Below are positions 14,644 through 23,754 of a DNA stretch of 37,158 nt, one piece after another (positions within the stretch are counted from its first letter, which is position 1; every line of letters starts with the position of its first letter). Position numbers and translations under genes: made by a program. Origin of the DNA: an uncultured Paraglaciecola sp. (lineage in GTDB: Bacteria > Pseudomonadota > Gammaproteobacteria > Enterobacterales > Alteromonadaceae); assembly GCF_937123705.1 (NCBI RefSeq), contig NZ_CAKZKO010000062.1, forward strand, positions 1-37,158, read 5' to 3'. Below the pieces are notes generated by a model that did not search any database, was not told where the DNA came from, and was given only the letters and a program-made list of their open reading frames with translations.

Positions 14644-14880
14644 GTACTTCCCCAGAGTTGGGAACACCACGGGGCTGAGACTCGCCCTGTTTGCCCCGTT
14701 TTATGATCGAAAATCCAGTCCTTTCTTCCCTTGATAAAAAGAAAGGACTGTTCTTGCCAGCCCAGAACTGGCGTGGGTTTTCTTTGTTTTATGAGTTGGG
14801 AGCAGCTTCTAAAACAAAGGACTTCCGTACAAAATCACAATTTATCTTTTGTCCTTTCTCACAAATGAACATTTGTACTT
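14644..14880. other. Non-coding region before terminase: candidate cos site
   Basis: There are 237 bases without a gene directly upstream of the terminase small subunit, where lambda and N15 have cos. It holds a GC-rich partial dyad (14671-14686, GGGGCTGAGACTCGCC), ACGGGGC/GCCCCGT arms at 14669-14675 and 14693-14699, a perfect 12-bp inverted repeat (14716-14727 with 14739-14750), and the heptamer GTCCTTT/AAAGGAC four times, twice in each orientation. The GC-rich dyad could be the nicking site and the repeats the terminase binding sites. Nothing here proves cohesive ends. Confidence 0.5.
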
Positions 14881-14884
14881 ATGT
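14867..14884. promoter_or_regulatory. Operator-like site overlapping the terminase start codon
   Basis: ACATTTGTAC-TTATGT matches the inner 16 bases of the parA-promoter palindrome at 14 positions. It covers the start of the terminase small subunit, so a bound protein could block local transcription or mark packaging DNA. It may be chance. Confidence 0.35.
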
Positions 14885-15438
14885 CCAAAGTAAATCGAAA
14901 CGAATTCGCTGAACTGGTTGGCTACTCGCCAAAATGGATCGGTACGTTCATTGATGAAGGTATGCCGCATGAAGGTGGCGGTGGTCGAGGCAAGCCTTTG
15001 ATCATTGATACTGAATCTGCCATTAAGTGGCTCATCGAACGAGAAGTTAAAAAGCAACTGGGAGAGACTGAATCCGAGGACAACACTCCAAAAGCTGGCA
15101 CCAAAGATGGTGAAGAGTTGTTGCTGACAAAAGCCAAACGTAGGAAGGCCGAGGTTGAAGCCAAGAAAGCTGAAGAGTCAGTGATTGACCTTCAGGACGT
15201 AGGCCAGTTTTTATATGCCATCAGCACCTTGTTCGGGAACGAATGCAACGGCCTTGGTGCTCGGCTAGCTCCCGAGGTTGCGCCAGTAGATGAACCAGCA
15301 AAATGTAAGCACATTATCGACGTTGAGTGTCGACGTGTCCGAGCTGCCACCGCTGACCGCATCCGTGAATTCGTTACTGAATATCGTGCTAAGCGCGGCG
15401 GAGATGGTGGAAGCTCCACCGATGAGGAACGCAGCTGA
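14881..15438 (+). CDS. Terminase small subunit (Nu1-like)
   Basis: A 185-residue DNA-recognition subunit of the packaging motor. The N-terminus is a winged-helix/MerR-like Nu1 domain (NRNEFAELVGYSPKWIGTFIDEGMP, then the Gly-rich wing GGGGRGKPL), followed by a charged helix, KAKRRKAEVEAKKAE, and a C-terminal part that should contact the large subunit. It starts at ATG 14881, matching Nu1 in length before the HTH. There is no ribosome binding site; instead the ATG is embedded in a copy of the dispersed operator-like motif (14867-14884). It overlaps the large subunit. Confidence 0.88.
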   Translation: MSKVNRNEFAELVGYSPKWIGTFIDEGMPHEGGGGRGKPLIIDTESAIKWLIEREVKKQLGETESEDNTPKAGTKDGEELLLTKAKRRKAEVEAKKAEESVIDLQDVGQFLYAISTLFGNECNGLGARLAPEVAPVDEPAKCKHIIDVECRRVRAATADRIREFVTEYRAKRGGDGGSSTDEERS

Positions 15439-17395
15439 GTGGGCCACGCAAAATAGAATCATGCCTCCAGGTTCTCCGATACCTGGGCCATTCGATACAA
15501 CATCAACACCGTACATGATTCCAGTCTGTATCGCGTTTGCCGATCCAGTATTCAATAAAATCACATTCGTCATGGGTACGCAGATGGGTAAATCTGCCAC
15601 CATGCAAAATGTTATCGGTTGGCGTCTCGATGACGAACCTGCCCCGATCATTTATGTCGGCCCTACAGAATCAAACATAAATAATGTGGTTGAGCCGAAA
15701 ATTGTTGAAATGTTTACCGAGGCAAAAAGCTTATGGGTGAAGTTCGACAAGAAAAGTTCAAAACATAAAAAGCGCATCGCAGGTGTTTCTTTGCGTTTTG
15801 CGTGGGCGGGTTCAGCCACTGAGTTGGCATCAGATTCCGCCGTGATCACCTTAGTTGATGAGCTTGACCGTCCAGATGAAAACGCCACTGGCGAAGGTTC
15901 ATTGGATGAAATTGCAGAGGCGCGTGGTGATGCTTATACAGATTCAAAACTTGGGCTGACAAGTACACCAACTCACGGGAAAGTATCCACGACAGTTCAT
16001 CCCGACACAGGAATGACGCACTGGGCTGTTGCAACTAAAGGTAAAGTTTCAAGCCCTATCTGGTTGCAGTGGGAGCAAGGAACGCGTCATGAATGGTCAG
16101 TACCTTGTCCAGACTGTGATGAATATTTCATACCTCGAAGTGAATTGCTTTGGTGGCCTGGTAAGGGTACTGAAGATGAATGTACGCCAGCTAAAGCCGC
16201 AAAAGAGGCTAGGCTGATTTGTCCTCACTGTGGTTCACAGATTGAAGATAATAAGCGAAAGCTTATGAATGCTAAGGGTGTTGCTATTGCTCCAGGGCAA
16301 ATTGCTCGCCCTTATGATGATCAGCATGTGGAGTTTGAACAGGATGGCCAGAAGCTGGTTATGCCTTTTCATTCAATGATTCACCCCGTCGAGGAAAACA
16401 GTCATTTCAGTATTTGGGTTAGTGGGTTGTGTTCATTCTCTTCAAAGAAGAGCTATGGATACTTAGCCAGAAAATTACTGCAAGCATTAAAAAGTGGTGA
16501 CCCGAATAAGTTGTTATCTGTATACAACACGGGCTTTGGTGAGATTTATGCCGTAGTTGGTGACGCTCCCGAATGGGAAGAAGTTTATAAACTTCGTTCT
16601 ACCTACTCATCCGGTGATATTCCTGATGGTGTTCACACGCTGATTTGCACGGTCGACGTACAGAAAAACCGTTTGGTTTATACCGTTCGAGGCTGGATGA
16701 ATGGAATGTCATCAAGGCTTATTGAGTTTGGTGAGTTATGGGGTGATACGGACAAGCCTGAAGTATGGGCTGACCTTGATACTTTAATGGATCAGGAGTT
16801 TGGTGATCATCGCATCCGCCTTTGTGGTGTTGATGCTGGTTACCGAACTGATGAGGTTTATGCGTGGGTTCGTCGTAACAAATCACGCGCACGCGCCCTG
16901 ATGGGATGGAAGCATCTACCCAAACCATTCCGAATGACCCGGGTTGAAGTAGATAAACAAGGTAAGGTTCGTAAGCGTGGTGATAAGCGTTGGGACTTTG
17001 ATGCCAGTTTAGCCAAAGCTTGGGTTCATAACCGTGTTCGTTGGGATCGTGGTCGAACCGGTGATTGGTTGCTGCCAGCCGATGTTTCTGAAGACTACTG
17101 TAAGCAGATTGTTGCTGAAGAGTTTGATGAGGAAAAAGGCGAGTGGAACCGAGTCAGTAAAGATAACCACTTTCTTGACTGTGAGGGCATGAACTACATG
17201 TGTGCCAGAATGCTCCGTATTGACCGGACAAAGAAAAAACCGAAGGACGATGAGGATGAAACCGAACCGGACACGGTAGCCGATGAGGCTGAAGACGATG
17301 AGCAGGACGAAGATGAAATTAAGCCTGTTAAATTAAAGAAACGTAAGCGCCGAATAATCCGGCGTAAAAAAGGAAACTTTGCAAAATCATGGTAA
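15422..17395 (+). CDS. Terminase large subunit (GpA family)
   Basis: The ATPase-nuclease of the packaging motor, about 657 residues, the usual length for lambda gpA relatives. Walker A is GTQMGKSA (G52-A59), Walker B is TLVDELD with D146-E147, and the nuclease-domain acidic motifs appear as TVDVQ and GVDAGYRTDE in the C-terminal half. Two CxxC pairs near residues 232 and 273 suggest a zinc ribbon. The C-terminus is acidic then highly basic. ATG 15422 was preferred (GGTGGAAG upstream); ATG 15404 is the alternative and adds six residues. Confidence 0.92.
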   Translation: MRNAAEWATQNRIMPPGSPIPGPFDTTSTPYMIPVCIAFADPVFNKITFVMGTQMGKSATMQNVIGWRLDDEPAPIIYVGPTESNINNVVEPKIVEMFTEAKSLWVKFDKKSSKHKKRIAGVSLRFAWAGSATELASDSAVITLVDELDRPDENATGEGSLDEIAEARGDAYTDSKLGLTSTPTHGKVSTTVHPDTGMTHWAVATKGKVSSPIWLQWEQGTRHEWSVPCPDCDEYFIPRSELLWWPGKGTEDECTPAKAAKEARLICPHCGSQIEDNKRKLMNAKGVAIAPGQIARPYDDQHVEFEQDGQKLVMPFHSMIHPVEENSHFSIWVSGLCSFSSKKSYGYLARKLLQALKSGDPNKLLSVYNTGFGEIYAVVGDAPEWEEVYKLRSTYSSGDIPDGVHTLICTVDVQKNRLVYTVRGWMNGMSSRLIEFGELWGDTDKPEVWADLDTLMDQEFGDHRIRLCGVDAGYRTDEVYAWVRRNKSRARALMGWKHLPKPFRMTRVEVDKQGKVRKRGDKRWDFDASLAKAWVHNRVRWDRGRTGDWLLPADVSEDYCKQIVAEEFDEEKGEWNRVSKDNHFLDCEGMNYMCARMLRIDRTKKKPKDDEDETEPDTVADEAEDDEQDEDEIKPVKLKKRKRRIIRRKKGNFAKSW

Positions 17396-17916
17396 TCCCG
17401 ACAGAGATCGTTTCAGGTCTGTCGGTTAGCTTCCGTGTTTCTCTCCTTGATTACCCTGCCAGTGAGTGGGGTGCCAACCTCTATCTAGTTTCGCTGAACA
17501 ACAAAGTTGAAATCACTGCCACAAATGACGGTGATGATTTTGTGTTTTCTGCTACTGCAGCAGAAACCGCTCAATGGTCAGCAGAGAAGTACAGTGCCTT
17601 GATACGGGTGACTAAAGGAGAGGATGTTCACCAGCCAGTGAGCGAGCGGCTGACAGTGCTGCCAAACCTAGCAGCAATGGATAGCCATGACCCGCGCAGT
17701 GATGCTGAAAAAGCGTTATTTGCCATTCAGGCAACATTGGCTAATCGGGCAACTTCCGATCAGCTCAAGCTGTCGTTTGGAGGTCGCAGCCTGGAAAAAA
17801 CCCCGCTTAGTGATTTGTTAAAACTCGAAGCGAGATTTATCCGGCAGGTGAACAATGAGCGCAGAAAGAAAGCTGGCCGAAGCCTGTTCAAAATTAACAA
17901 AGTGAGGATGCGGTAA
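17389..17916 (+). CDS. gpW-like head-tail joining protein with an N-terminal beta domain
   Basis: A 175-residue protein between terminase and portal, the place of lambda gpW. The last 75 residues read like a gpW domain: a helix (DAEKALFAIQATLANRA), a short beta hairpin (QLKLSFGGRSL), and a second helix (LSDLLKLEARFIRQVNNE) with a basic tail. The first 95 residues are beta-rich (VSFRVSLLDYPASEWGANLYLV) and are an addition to the 68-residue lambda protein. It overlaps terL by 7 bases and the portal by one. Confidence 0.7.
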   Translation: MVIPTEIVSGLSVSFRVSLLDYPASEWGANLYLVSLNNKVEITATNDGDDFVFSATAAETAQWSAEKYSALIRVTKGEDVHQPVSERLTVLPNLAAMDSHDPRSDAEKALFAIQATLANRATSDQLKLSFGGRSLEKTPLSDLLKLEARFIRQVNNERRKKAGRSLFKINKVRMR

Positions 17917-19472
17917 TGTGGAATCCATTTAAACGGTCACCGCAGATAGCGCCTCAAGATACTTCTAGGAAGCGCCGCAAAGCGCCAACCATTCGACTTA
18001 ATTCATCATCAAGAAGCTTATTTGCTGCAGCTGATCCAGATAGAAATAACGCTACTTGGGATTCATCGCCCGTGCCGATAGGCAAGATGATTGATCAAAA
18101 GCTTTCGGTGTTGGTTGCTCGTTCTAGGGAACAAATCAGCAATAACGATTATGCCCGTGGGTTTGTGCGTGAAGTTAGAAAGAACGTGCTTGGCCACAAA
18201 GGCATAATTCTTCAAGTGCGAGCTAGAGAACCGTCTGGTGGTTTAGACACTTACGGTAATGCTGCAGTAGAGAAAGCTTTCAAAAAGTGGTCTCGACGAG
18301 AGAACTGCACAGTTGATGGTCGCTTGGATTGGCGCCGAGCTAAACGAGTGATCTTGAATACTGTTGTCGGTAGTGGTGAATCCTTTGTTCGATTGGTAGA
18401 AGGTTCAGCAGCTGGCCCTTGGGGCTTTGCTATCCAGTTACTGGATCCATTACGGGTACCAATTAGCCTGAATGATTCACGCTTAGCTAACGGAAATATC
18501 ATCCGTCATGGCATTGAAATGACGCCTTACGGGCGAATAGTTGCCTATATGGTTGAAACCAAAGCTGGCGTTCTGGCTGATGCGTACCGTCATGATGGTA
18601 AAGAATTTGAGCGTGTACTTGCTGAAAACATGCTTCACATCTTTGACCAAGAGCATCCAGAACAGTTTCGAGGGATACCTTGGAATCATACCTCTTTAAG
18701 TCGGATGCGTAATCTAGCAGGTTTTGAAGAGGCATCAGTTATTAATGCTCGTGCCGGTGCCAGTAAAACAATGGTGCTAAAAGCGGATCCTGATGTATTT
18801 GAAGTAGATGATGATGGTGAAGTTGAAGAGCCTGATATTGAGCTTGAAGCTAACACGGTAGTTACCTTGCCTGTGGGTTATGAGCCCGTTGATTATTCTC
18901 CAGACTTCCCTTCGTCAGATACTGCAGCTTTTTCTAAACACATGCTTCGAGGTATGGCTACTGGTCAGGGCGCCGCTTACAACACCTTTGCCAATGACCT
19001 TGAAGGTGTGAACTTTAGTTCCATTCGACAAGGAAAACTTGATGAACGTGACGGCTGGAAAGAACTGCAAGAGTGGTTCATTGAAGCTGTATGCCAACGG
19101 GTTTATGAGCGTTGGCTTGAATACTCCTTACTGTCTGGACAAATCCTAAACACTAACGGAACCCCGCTACCTGCATCACGCTATGAGAAGTTTTTGGCTG
19201 TGGAGTGGCAAGCACGCCGTTGGGAGTGGGTTGATCCTCTCAAGGAAGAAAAAGCCATTACTGAAGCCTCAACAAATGGCCGCAAGTCTCCAGGTGAAGC
19301 TATCCGAGAGTCAGGGCGTGACCCAGCAGAAGTATGGAAAGCCTATGCGGCAGACATACAAGCTATGCGTGATGAGGGAATACCTGAAGACATGATCATG
19401 AAAATCCTTGGCATAAAGGTCAACGGGACAGGAGTTTCAAGCAATGCCGAAGCCGAACAAGAAGAAGAATAA
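17916..19472 (+). CDS. Portal protein (lambda family)
   Basis: A 518-residue portal subunit forming the dodecameric DNA channel. Typical features: a basic N-terminus (KRRKAP), LARSREQISNNDYARGFVREVRKNVLG, the WSRRENCTVDGRLDW block, GESFVRL, DQEHPEQFRGIPW, and a C-terminal acidic tail. The length is close to lambda gpB. The stop overlaps the start of the capsid gene by 29 bases, as lambda-like portal and protease genes commonly do. Confidence 0.93.
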   Translation: MWNPFKRSPQIAPQDTSRKRRKAPTIRLNSSSRSLFAAADPDRNNATWDSSPVPIGKMIDQKLSVLVARSREQISNNDYARGFVREVRKNVLGHKGIILQVRAREPSGGLDTYGNAAVEKAFKKWSRRENCTVDGRLDWRRAKRVILNTVVGSGESFVRLVEGSAAGPWGFAIQLLDPLRVPISLNDSRLANGNIIRHGIEMTPYGRIVAYMVETKAGVLADAYRHDGKEFERVLAENMLHIFDQEHPEQFRGIPWNHTSLSRMRNLAGFEEASVINARAGASKTMVLKADPDVFEVDDDGEVEEPDIELEANTVVTLPVGYEPVDYSPDFPSSDTAAFSKHMLRGMATGQGAAYNTFANDLEGVNFSSIRQGKLDERDGWKELQEWFIEAVCQRVYERWLEYSLLSGQILNTNGTPLPASRYEKFLAVEWQARRWEWVDPLKEEKAITEASTNGRKSPGEAIRESGRDPAEVWKAYAADIQAMRDEGIPEDMIMKILGIKVNGTGVSSNAEAEQEEE

Positions 19473-21414
19473 CCTGAGCGCTAGCGAACTGTTGCGCCAA
19501 GTCTCAGGTCAGCCGATTTACCGAAACTATACGGTTGAATCGGTGAATGAAGATGACCGTACAGTTGAGTTGTCATTTTCCAGTGAACATGCCGTTCCTC
19601 GTTGGTTTGGTTTTGAAGTTCTGGATCATGGTTCTGGCTCAGTTCGCATGGAGCGATTTGAGAATGGAGCCTCTGCATTAGTAAACCATGACTGGGATGA
19701 CCTAGTTGGGGTTATAGATGAAGCCAGAATTGAAAACAAAACAGGTCGAGCCAAGGTTCGTTTCGGTACCAGCGACCGAGCTGAAGAAATTTGGCAAGAC
19801 GTTAAATCGGGGATCCGAAAACATATTTCCATTGGGTACATGGTTCACGCCATGGTGCTTGAGAAAGATGAAGATGATGTTCGCACATACCGAGTCACCG
19901 ACTGGGAGCCGTTTGAGCTTTCATTCGTTACCGTGCCAGCTGACCCCACCGTAGGTGTAGGGCGTAGCCTGGACATTTCTGATAAATACCAAACTAAACT
20001 GCGTGAAATGGGACTATTGCCGGACGGCGCAGAATTTGAACCTGAAGAACGGAGCAATCCAACTATGAAAGAAAAAATCCTTCGTGATGCCACTGGCCGT
20101 CTGGTACGTGCAAAGGTCGATGACAAAGACGCTATTGTTGAAATCCTTGAAGTTATCGAAGAAGCCAATACTGAACGTAATCTTGGCGTAGACGCTGAAC
20201 AAACCCGTGTACGTGAGATCCTTGAGCTCGCAGAAACCTACGGTAACCGTGGTGTTAGCCCTTACAGTTATCTGCGTGATAAAACCAAAACAGCTGCAGA
20301 CTTCCAGCGAGCACTACTAGATGCTGGTGCTAAAGATGGCGGTGGTTCTGGTAAACGCGCCGCAACTCCTTCAGCAGCAGATAGCCCAGATATTGGTTTG
20401 TCTGATTCTGAAATTCGTGGTTACTCATTCTTGAATGTGTTGCGTTACCTGTCTAACCCAACGAACGAGAAATATCGTCAAGCAGCTGCATTTGAGCTTG
20501 AAGCGTCAGAAGTTGCAGCAGACAAAATGAAGCGTGAAGCTCAAGGTATCATCGTCCCTAATGATGTACTTCGTGCAGCTGGGCCAATTTCGAAATCTGG
20601 CACCGGTGGCAATCTGGTTGCAACGGAACATATGTCAGGCAGCTTTATTGATATGTTGTACAACACATCAGCTGTAATGCCATATGCTACTACGCTGACT
20701 GGTCTTGTTGGTGATCTTGCTATCCCGACCCAAGAAGGTGGTGCAACAGGTTACTGGCTTGGTGAAGATGCTGATGCAACTCTGTCAGAAATCACCTTTG
20801 GTGAGCGTCAATTGCAGAACCGCACTTGTGCGGCAATGGTTGAAATGACTCGTAAGATGTTAATGCAGGGCTCTCCAGATGTTGAAATGCTTGCTCGTCG
20901 TGACATCGCTAAAGCTGTGGCTCTGACAATCGATAAAGCAGCTCTTTATGGTACAGGTGGTGATCAACCACTTGGCCTAGCAGGCATTACTGGTGTAAAC
21001 GGTCAAGACTTTGCTGCAATTAATCCAACCTATAACGAAATCGTAGGTATGGAAACGGAGATTGCTGCAGATAATGCCGATATTGGTTCTATGCTGTACC
21101 TGATGAATGCCAAAGGTCGCGGTCACTGTAAGACATCTCAAAAGTTTGATGGTACTAACGGAAGCCCAATTTGGGAGCAGGGCAATACTGTTAACGGTTA
21201 TAACACCCATGTTAGCAACCAGATCACTGATGGTGATTACTGGTTTGGTGTTTGGTCTGAGCTATTGATTGGTATGTGGGGCGGTCTGGATCTAACGATT
21301 GACCCATACACTCATAGTGCGAAAGGTCGTCTTCGTATTGTAGCTTTCCAAGATGCTGATATTGCTGTTCGTCATCCTGCAGCGTTCTGCTTGGGTAAAA
21401 AACCTACAGCGTAA
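19444..21414 (+). CDS. Fused prohead protease and HK97-type major capsid protein
   Basis: A 656-residue polyprotein. Residues 20-175 are an HK97-family (U35/S78) prohead protease with H82 in VNHDW and S129 in HISIGY, and the ELSFVTVPADP block. Residues 180-250 are a charged helical linker that could serve as scaffold or delta domain. From about residue 290 comes the HK97-fold capsid: IIVPNDVL, GSFIDMLYNTSAVM, GDLAIPTQEGGATGYWLGE, and the AALYGTGGDQPLGLAGI signature. AGGAG precedes ATG 19444 by ten bases. Self-cleavage should release the capsid subunit. A terminator follows. Confidence 0.93.
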   Translation: MPKPNKKKNNLSASELLRQVSGQPIYRNYTVESVNEDDRTVELSFSSEHAVPRWFGFEVLDHGSGSVRMERFENGASALVNHDWDDLVGVIDEARIENKTGRAKVRFGTSDRAEEIWQDVKSGIRKHISIGYMVHAMVLEKDEDDVRTYRVTDWEPFELSFVTVPADPTVGVGRSLDISDKYQTKLREMGLLPDGAEFEPEERSNPTMKEKILRDATGRLVRAKVDDKDAIVEILEVIEEANTERNLGVDAEQTRVREILELAETYGNRGVSPYSYLRDKTKTAADFQRALLDAGAKDGGGSGKRAATPSAADSPDIGLSDSEIRGYSFLNVLRYLSNPTNEKYRQAAAFELEASEVAADKMKREAQGIIVPNDVLRAAGPISKSGTGGNLVATEHMSGSFIDMLYNTSAVMPYATTLTGLVGDLAIPTQEGGATGYWLGEDADATLSEITFGERQLQNRTCAAMVEMTRKMLMQGSPDVEMLARRDIAKAVALTIDKAALYGTGGDQPLGLAGITGVNGQDFAAINPTYNEIVGMETEIAADNADIGSMLYLMNAKGRGHCKTSQKFDGTNGSPIWEQGNTVNGYNTHVSNQITDGDYWFGVWSELLIGMWGGLDLTIDPYTHSAKGRLRIVAFQDADIAVRHPAAFCLGKKPTA

Positions 21415-21433
21415 GTAAATTAAATCATTATTG

Positions 21434-21459
21434 AAGCCACTCTTATTGAGTGGCTTTTT
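21434..21459 (+). terminator. Terminator after the capsid gene
   Basis: Nine-base-pair stem (21434-21442 with 21448-21456), loop TTATT, followed by a short T run. It may set capsid transcript excess over the downstream joining genes. Confidence 0.85.
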
Positions 21460-21475
21460 ATTTGGAGCAAATGAA

Positions 21476-21667
21476 ATGTCAGTTAAAGCAATTTTAGTTA
21501 CAAAACCATTTCGTTGTCGTGGTCGATTAATGAAACCAGAAACCGCGCTTGAAGTTGGTCAGGGCTGCGACATTACACCTTCAGAAGCCCGATCTTTAGT
21601 TGGTCAAAAGAAAGCAGTTTGGATTCCAGAAGACGAGCTTGAAGTGGAAGAAGACGAAGATGAGTAA
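21476..21667 (+). CDS. Small head protein (63 aa)
   Basis: It begins at ATG 21476 with GGAG eight bases upstream; an ATG at 21471 is out of frame. The product is a compact basic N-terminal half with an acidic tail (ELEVEEDEDE). Its position between capsid and the FII-like protein suggests a head-tail joining or completion role, as small genes here do in VHML-like phages. I do not recognise a family. Confidence 0.65.
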   Translation: MSVKAILVTKPFRCRGRLMKPETALEVGQGCDITPSEARSLVGQKKAVWIPEDELEVEEDEDE

Positions 21668-22010
21668 TTGGGCTCAAGGTGTTGCAGAGATGGATTCCGC
21701 CTTAATGGCAGAGTTTTCCATTCCAGTTATCATTCATTTGAGTACCGGTGATCGACCCGTTCAGGGGATATTTGATAATCCTGCCAGTTTAAGCACTGTT
21801 TCGGGCGGTGGGTATATTGCCGACTCTGAGCCTGAGCTTTATCTGCAGGATAAAGATGCCAATGGTATTAACCATCGTCATTTAGTTACGGTGGCAGGCA
21901 AGCAGTGGCTGGTAGTTAGACCACCAGAACCAGACGGCACTGGAATGACCAAATTGACGTTAGGGCATCACAATGGCCAGCAATCCTCAAAACCTTCTAT
22001 TCGATATTGA
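21660..22010 (+). CDS. Head-tail attachment protein (gpFII-like)
   Basis: A 116-residue protein of the lambda FII kind: a short helical start (WAQGVAEMDSALMAEF), then beta structure with GIFDNPA, SEPELYLQDKD and the closing VAGKQWLVVRPPEPDGTGMTKLTLG. It fits on the portal side where head and tail join. ATG 21660 overlaps the previous stop (ATGAGTAA) and the next gene overlaps it by 38 bases. Confidence 0.75.
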   Translation: MSNWAQGVAEMDSALMAEFSIPVIIHLSTGDRPVQGIFDNPASLSTVSGGGYIADSEPELYLQDKDANGINHRHLVTVAGKQWLVVRPPEPDGTGMTKLTLGHHNGQQSSKPSIRY

Positions 22011-22563
22011 TTTAGAAGAGTTAGAAGCCGTTAAACAAATGCTTGGTGGAACTGAGAAAGAGTTTCGCCAAGCCTATAACCGAGCATTATCACGAACGGC
22101 CGTAACGTTGAACATGTTGGGCCGTCGTTTATTGCGAGATGAATTGCAAGCAAGAAACATGAAGGCAATTCGCAAGCGTCTTCAAAAATTTCGCTTAAGA
22201 AAAAGCGGTAAGGCTCTTGACGAGTTGAAGCTTTGGTTCGGCTTGAATGACATGCCAATAAGTAAGCTTAAAGGCAGGGTAAGGCGATTAGGTACGAAGA
22301 AGTCACCATTAGGTGCAGAATTTAAACCGTCATCTTCATCGCTAAGCTCTCAGATGTATTCTGATTCTTTTGTGGCAAGGTTGGGAAAAAGAAAGTCCAT
22401 CTTCACCCGCAAGGGCCAAGCCCGTTATCCGGTACGAGAAGAAACTATCCCGATTAACGATGCAATTCACGTCAAAATCGAAGATGAAATCTTTGACCAA
22501 ATACCAGAGATTTTTCTCAAGCACTTTATCACTGACTTAAAAGGGCGGATTGCACAACGATGA
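21973..22563 (+). CDS. Minor tail protein Z-like
   Basis: A 196-residue protein that matches the minor tail Z family: helices near the N-terminus (EAVKQMLGGTEKEFRQAYNRALSRTAVTLNMLGRR), a very basic middle and a beta-rich C-terminus. In lambda, gpZ completes the tail end that meets the head. Here it lies between the FII-like protein and the tail completion protein, which agrees. It overlaps both neighbours. Confidence 0.75.
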   Translation: MASNPQNLLFDIDLEELEAVKQMLGGTEKEFRQAYNRALSRTAVTLNMLGRRLLRDELQARNMKAIRKRLQKFRLRKSGKALDELKLWFGLNDMPISKLKGRVRRLGTKKSPLGAEFKPSSSSLSSQMYSDSFVARLGKRKSIFTRKGQARYPVREETIPINDAIHVKIEDEIFDQIPEIFLKHFITDLKGRIAQR

Positions 22564-23090
22564 GTGACGGAATTCATTTAACCGACTATCACCAAGCGGT
22601 GAAGCAATGGCTGGCAGATAACTTGCCCTGGCTTAATTCAGTGGACTTCTACCCAGAAACCCAGACCGCACTTAAAGCGCCATGCGCGTTCTTTGGGGTG
22701 ATGGACTGGGAACGGTCAGAAACCCAACCTATGAATGGCCAACTGGCCGTCACGCTGAACTGTGAAATCCTCGCCGTTCTCGGGATGGCAGAGGCGCAAT
22801 ATCAGCTTGAAATTCGCAATGCTGCTATGGCTATCGGTTTGAAAGTGGAAGAGTCGCGCTTTGGTATGGCGATTGAGCCTGCTGTTTTTGTCAGTGCTGA
22901 GCCTGATGCGTTTAACCCTGAATTGGATGAGTACGCAGTGTGGTCTATTCGCTTCAATCAAGATGTTGAAGTGGGAGAGGATGCGTTCAAGCCGGAAGGG
23001 TTAACGCCAACCATGGTTAAAGTCGGATACTCACCAGACATTGGTCAGGCTAATTCAGACAAATATGAACAGGTGGTATCGGATGAGTGA
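22560..23090 (+). CDS. Tail completion/terminator-type protein
   Basis: A 176-residue protein, coupled by a four-base overlap to gene Z. It contains helix-rich N-terminal sequence (TDYHQAVKQWLADNLPWL), a beta segment with CEILAVLG, and an acidic C-terminus. The order FII-Z-this-V suggests the tail terminator that caps the tube. The identity rests mainly on position; I cannot name the family surely. Confidence 0.55.
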   Translation: MSDGIHLTDYHQAVKQWLADNLPWLNSVDFYPETQTALKAPCAFFGVMDWERSETQPMNGQLAVTLNCEILAVLGMAEAQYQLEIRNAAMAIGLKVEESRFGMAIEPAVFVSAEPDAFNPELDEYAVWSIRFNQDVEVGEDAFKPEGLTPTMVKVGYSPDIGQANSDKYEQVVSDE

Positions 23091-23754
23091 TTTGCCTTAC
23101 ATCGTCCGTGATCTGCAGCGGCGAATGGCGAACATGATTCGCCGTGGTCGAGTGCATAGTGTGGACTTCGAGCAGTCACCACCTCGGGTGAAAGTTGAAT
23201 ATGAAAAAGGTGCGGTAACGGGCTGGCTTCCTTGGATTTCAGGGCGAGAGTCAAACAAGCACCGCACCGACTGGGAACCGCTTGCCATTGGTGAGCAGGT
23301 GATCATCTTGTCAGAGTCCGGTGAGTTATCTGCAGGCGTAGTGCTTCCATCCCTGCCGGATGCCACAAGCCCAGTACCTAGCACCTCACCAGATGAACAC
23401 GTAAGTCGCTATGAGGACGGCACCACTTTTACCTATAACCGCAAAACGCACACTTTGAGCATCGATGTTCAAGGTGATGCGAATTTGCATACCACTGGCA
23501 ACGTGACTGCACATATCGAAGGCAATGCAGATGTCCATACTGAAGGCAACGTTACTGCTCAGGTGGATGGCACTGCTGATGTGACCGTGGCGAAAGCGAC
23601 CACGGTGAAAACCGATGCCACATTGAATGTGGAAGCAGCCAAAGACCTCAACATCAAAACCAGTACCAATATGGTGCTGGATGCTTCGGGCAATGTTGAT
23701 ATTAAGGCAGGCGGTAATGTGAAAGTCACCGGCACACGGATTGATTGGAACTAA
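23083..23754 (+). CDS. Baseplate assembly protein V (spike)
   Basis: A 223-residue spike: an OB-fold gpV domain (residues 1-105, with HSVDFEQSPPRVKV and WLPWISGRESNKHRTDWEPLAIGEQVIIL), then a stem of imperfect repeats (TTGNVTAHIEGNADVHTEGNVTAQ, and so on) that should form a triple-stranded beta helix. ATG 23083 is inside the end of the previous gene and has AGGTGG upstream. Its tip is probably capped by the PAAR protein encoded just downstream. Confidence 0.9.
   Translation: MSDLPYIVRDLQRRMANMIRRGRVHSVDFEQSPPRVKVEYEKGAVTGWLPWISGRESNKHRTDWEPLAIGEQVIILSESGELSAGVVLPSLPDATSPVPSTSPDEHVSRYEDGTTFTYNRKTHTLSIDVQGDANLHTTGNVTAHIEGNADVHTEGNVTAQVDGTADVTVAKATTVKTDATLNVEAAKDLNIKTSTNMVLDASGNVDIKAGGNVKVTGTRIDWN

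Noticed and set aside
15290..15421. Longer terminase large subunit starting at TTG 15290
   Set aside because: It would overlap the small subunit by almost 150 bases without a ribosome binding site; family members begin close to the WATQNR segment.
23461..23750. Repeats of the GGCAACGT/GGCAATG kind as a DNA repeat array
   Set aside because: They encode the repeating stem of the gpV spike and follow codon periodicity; no CRISPR-like spacer pattern exists.
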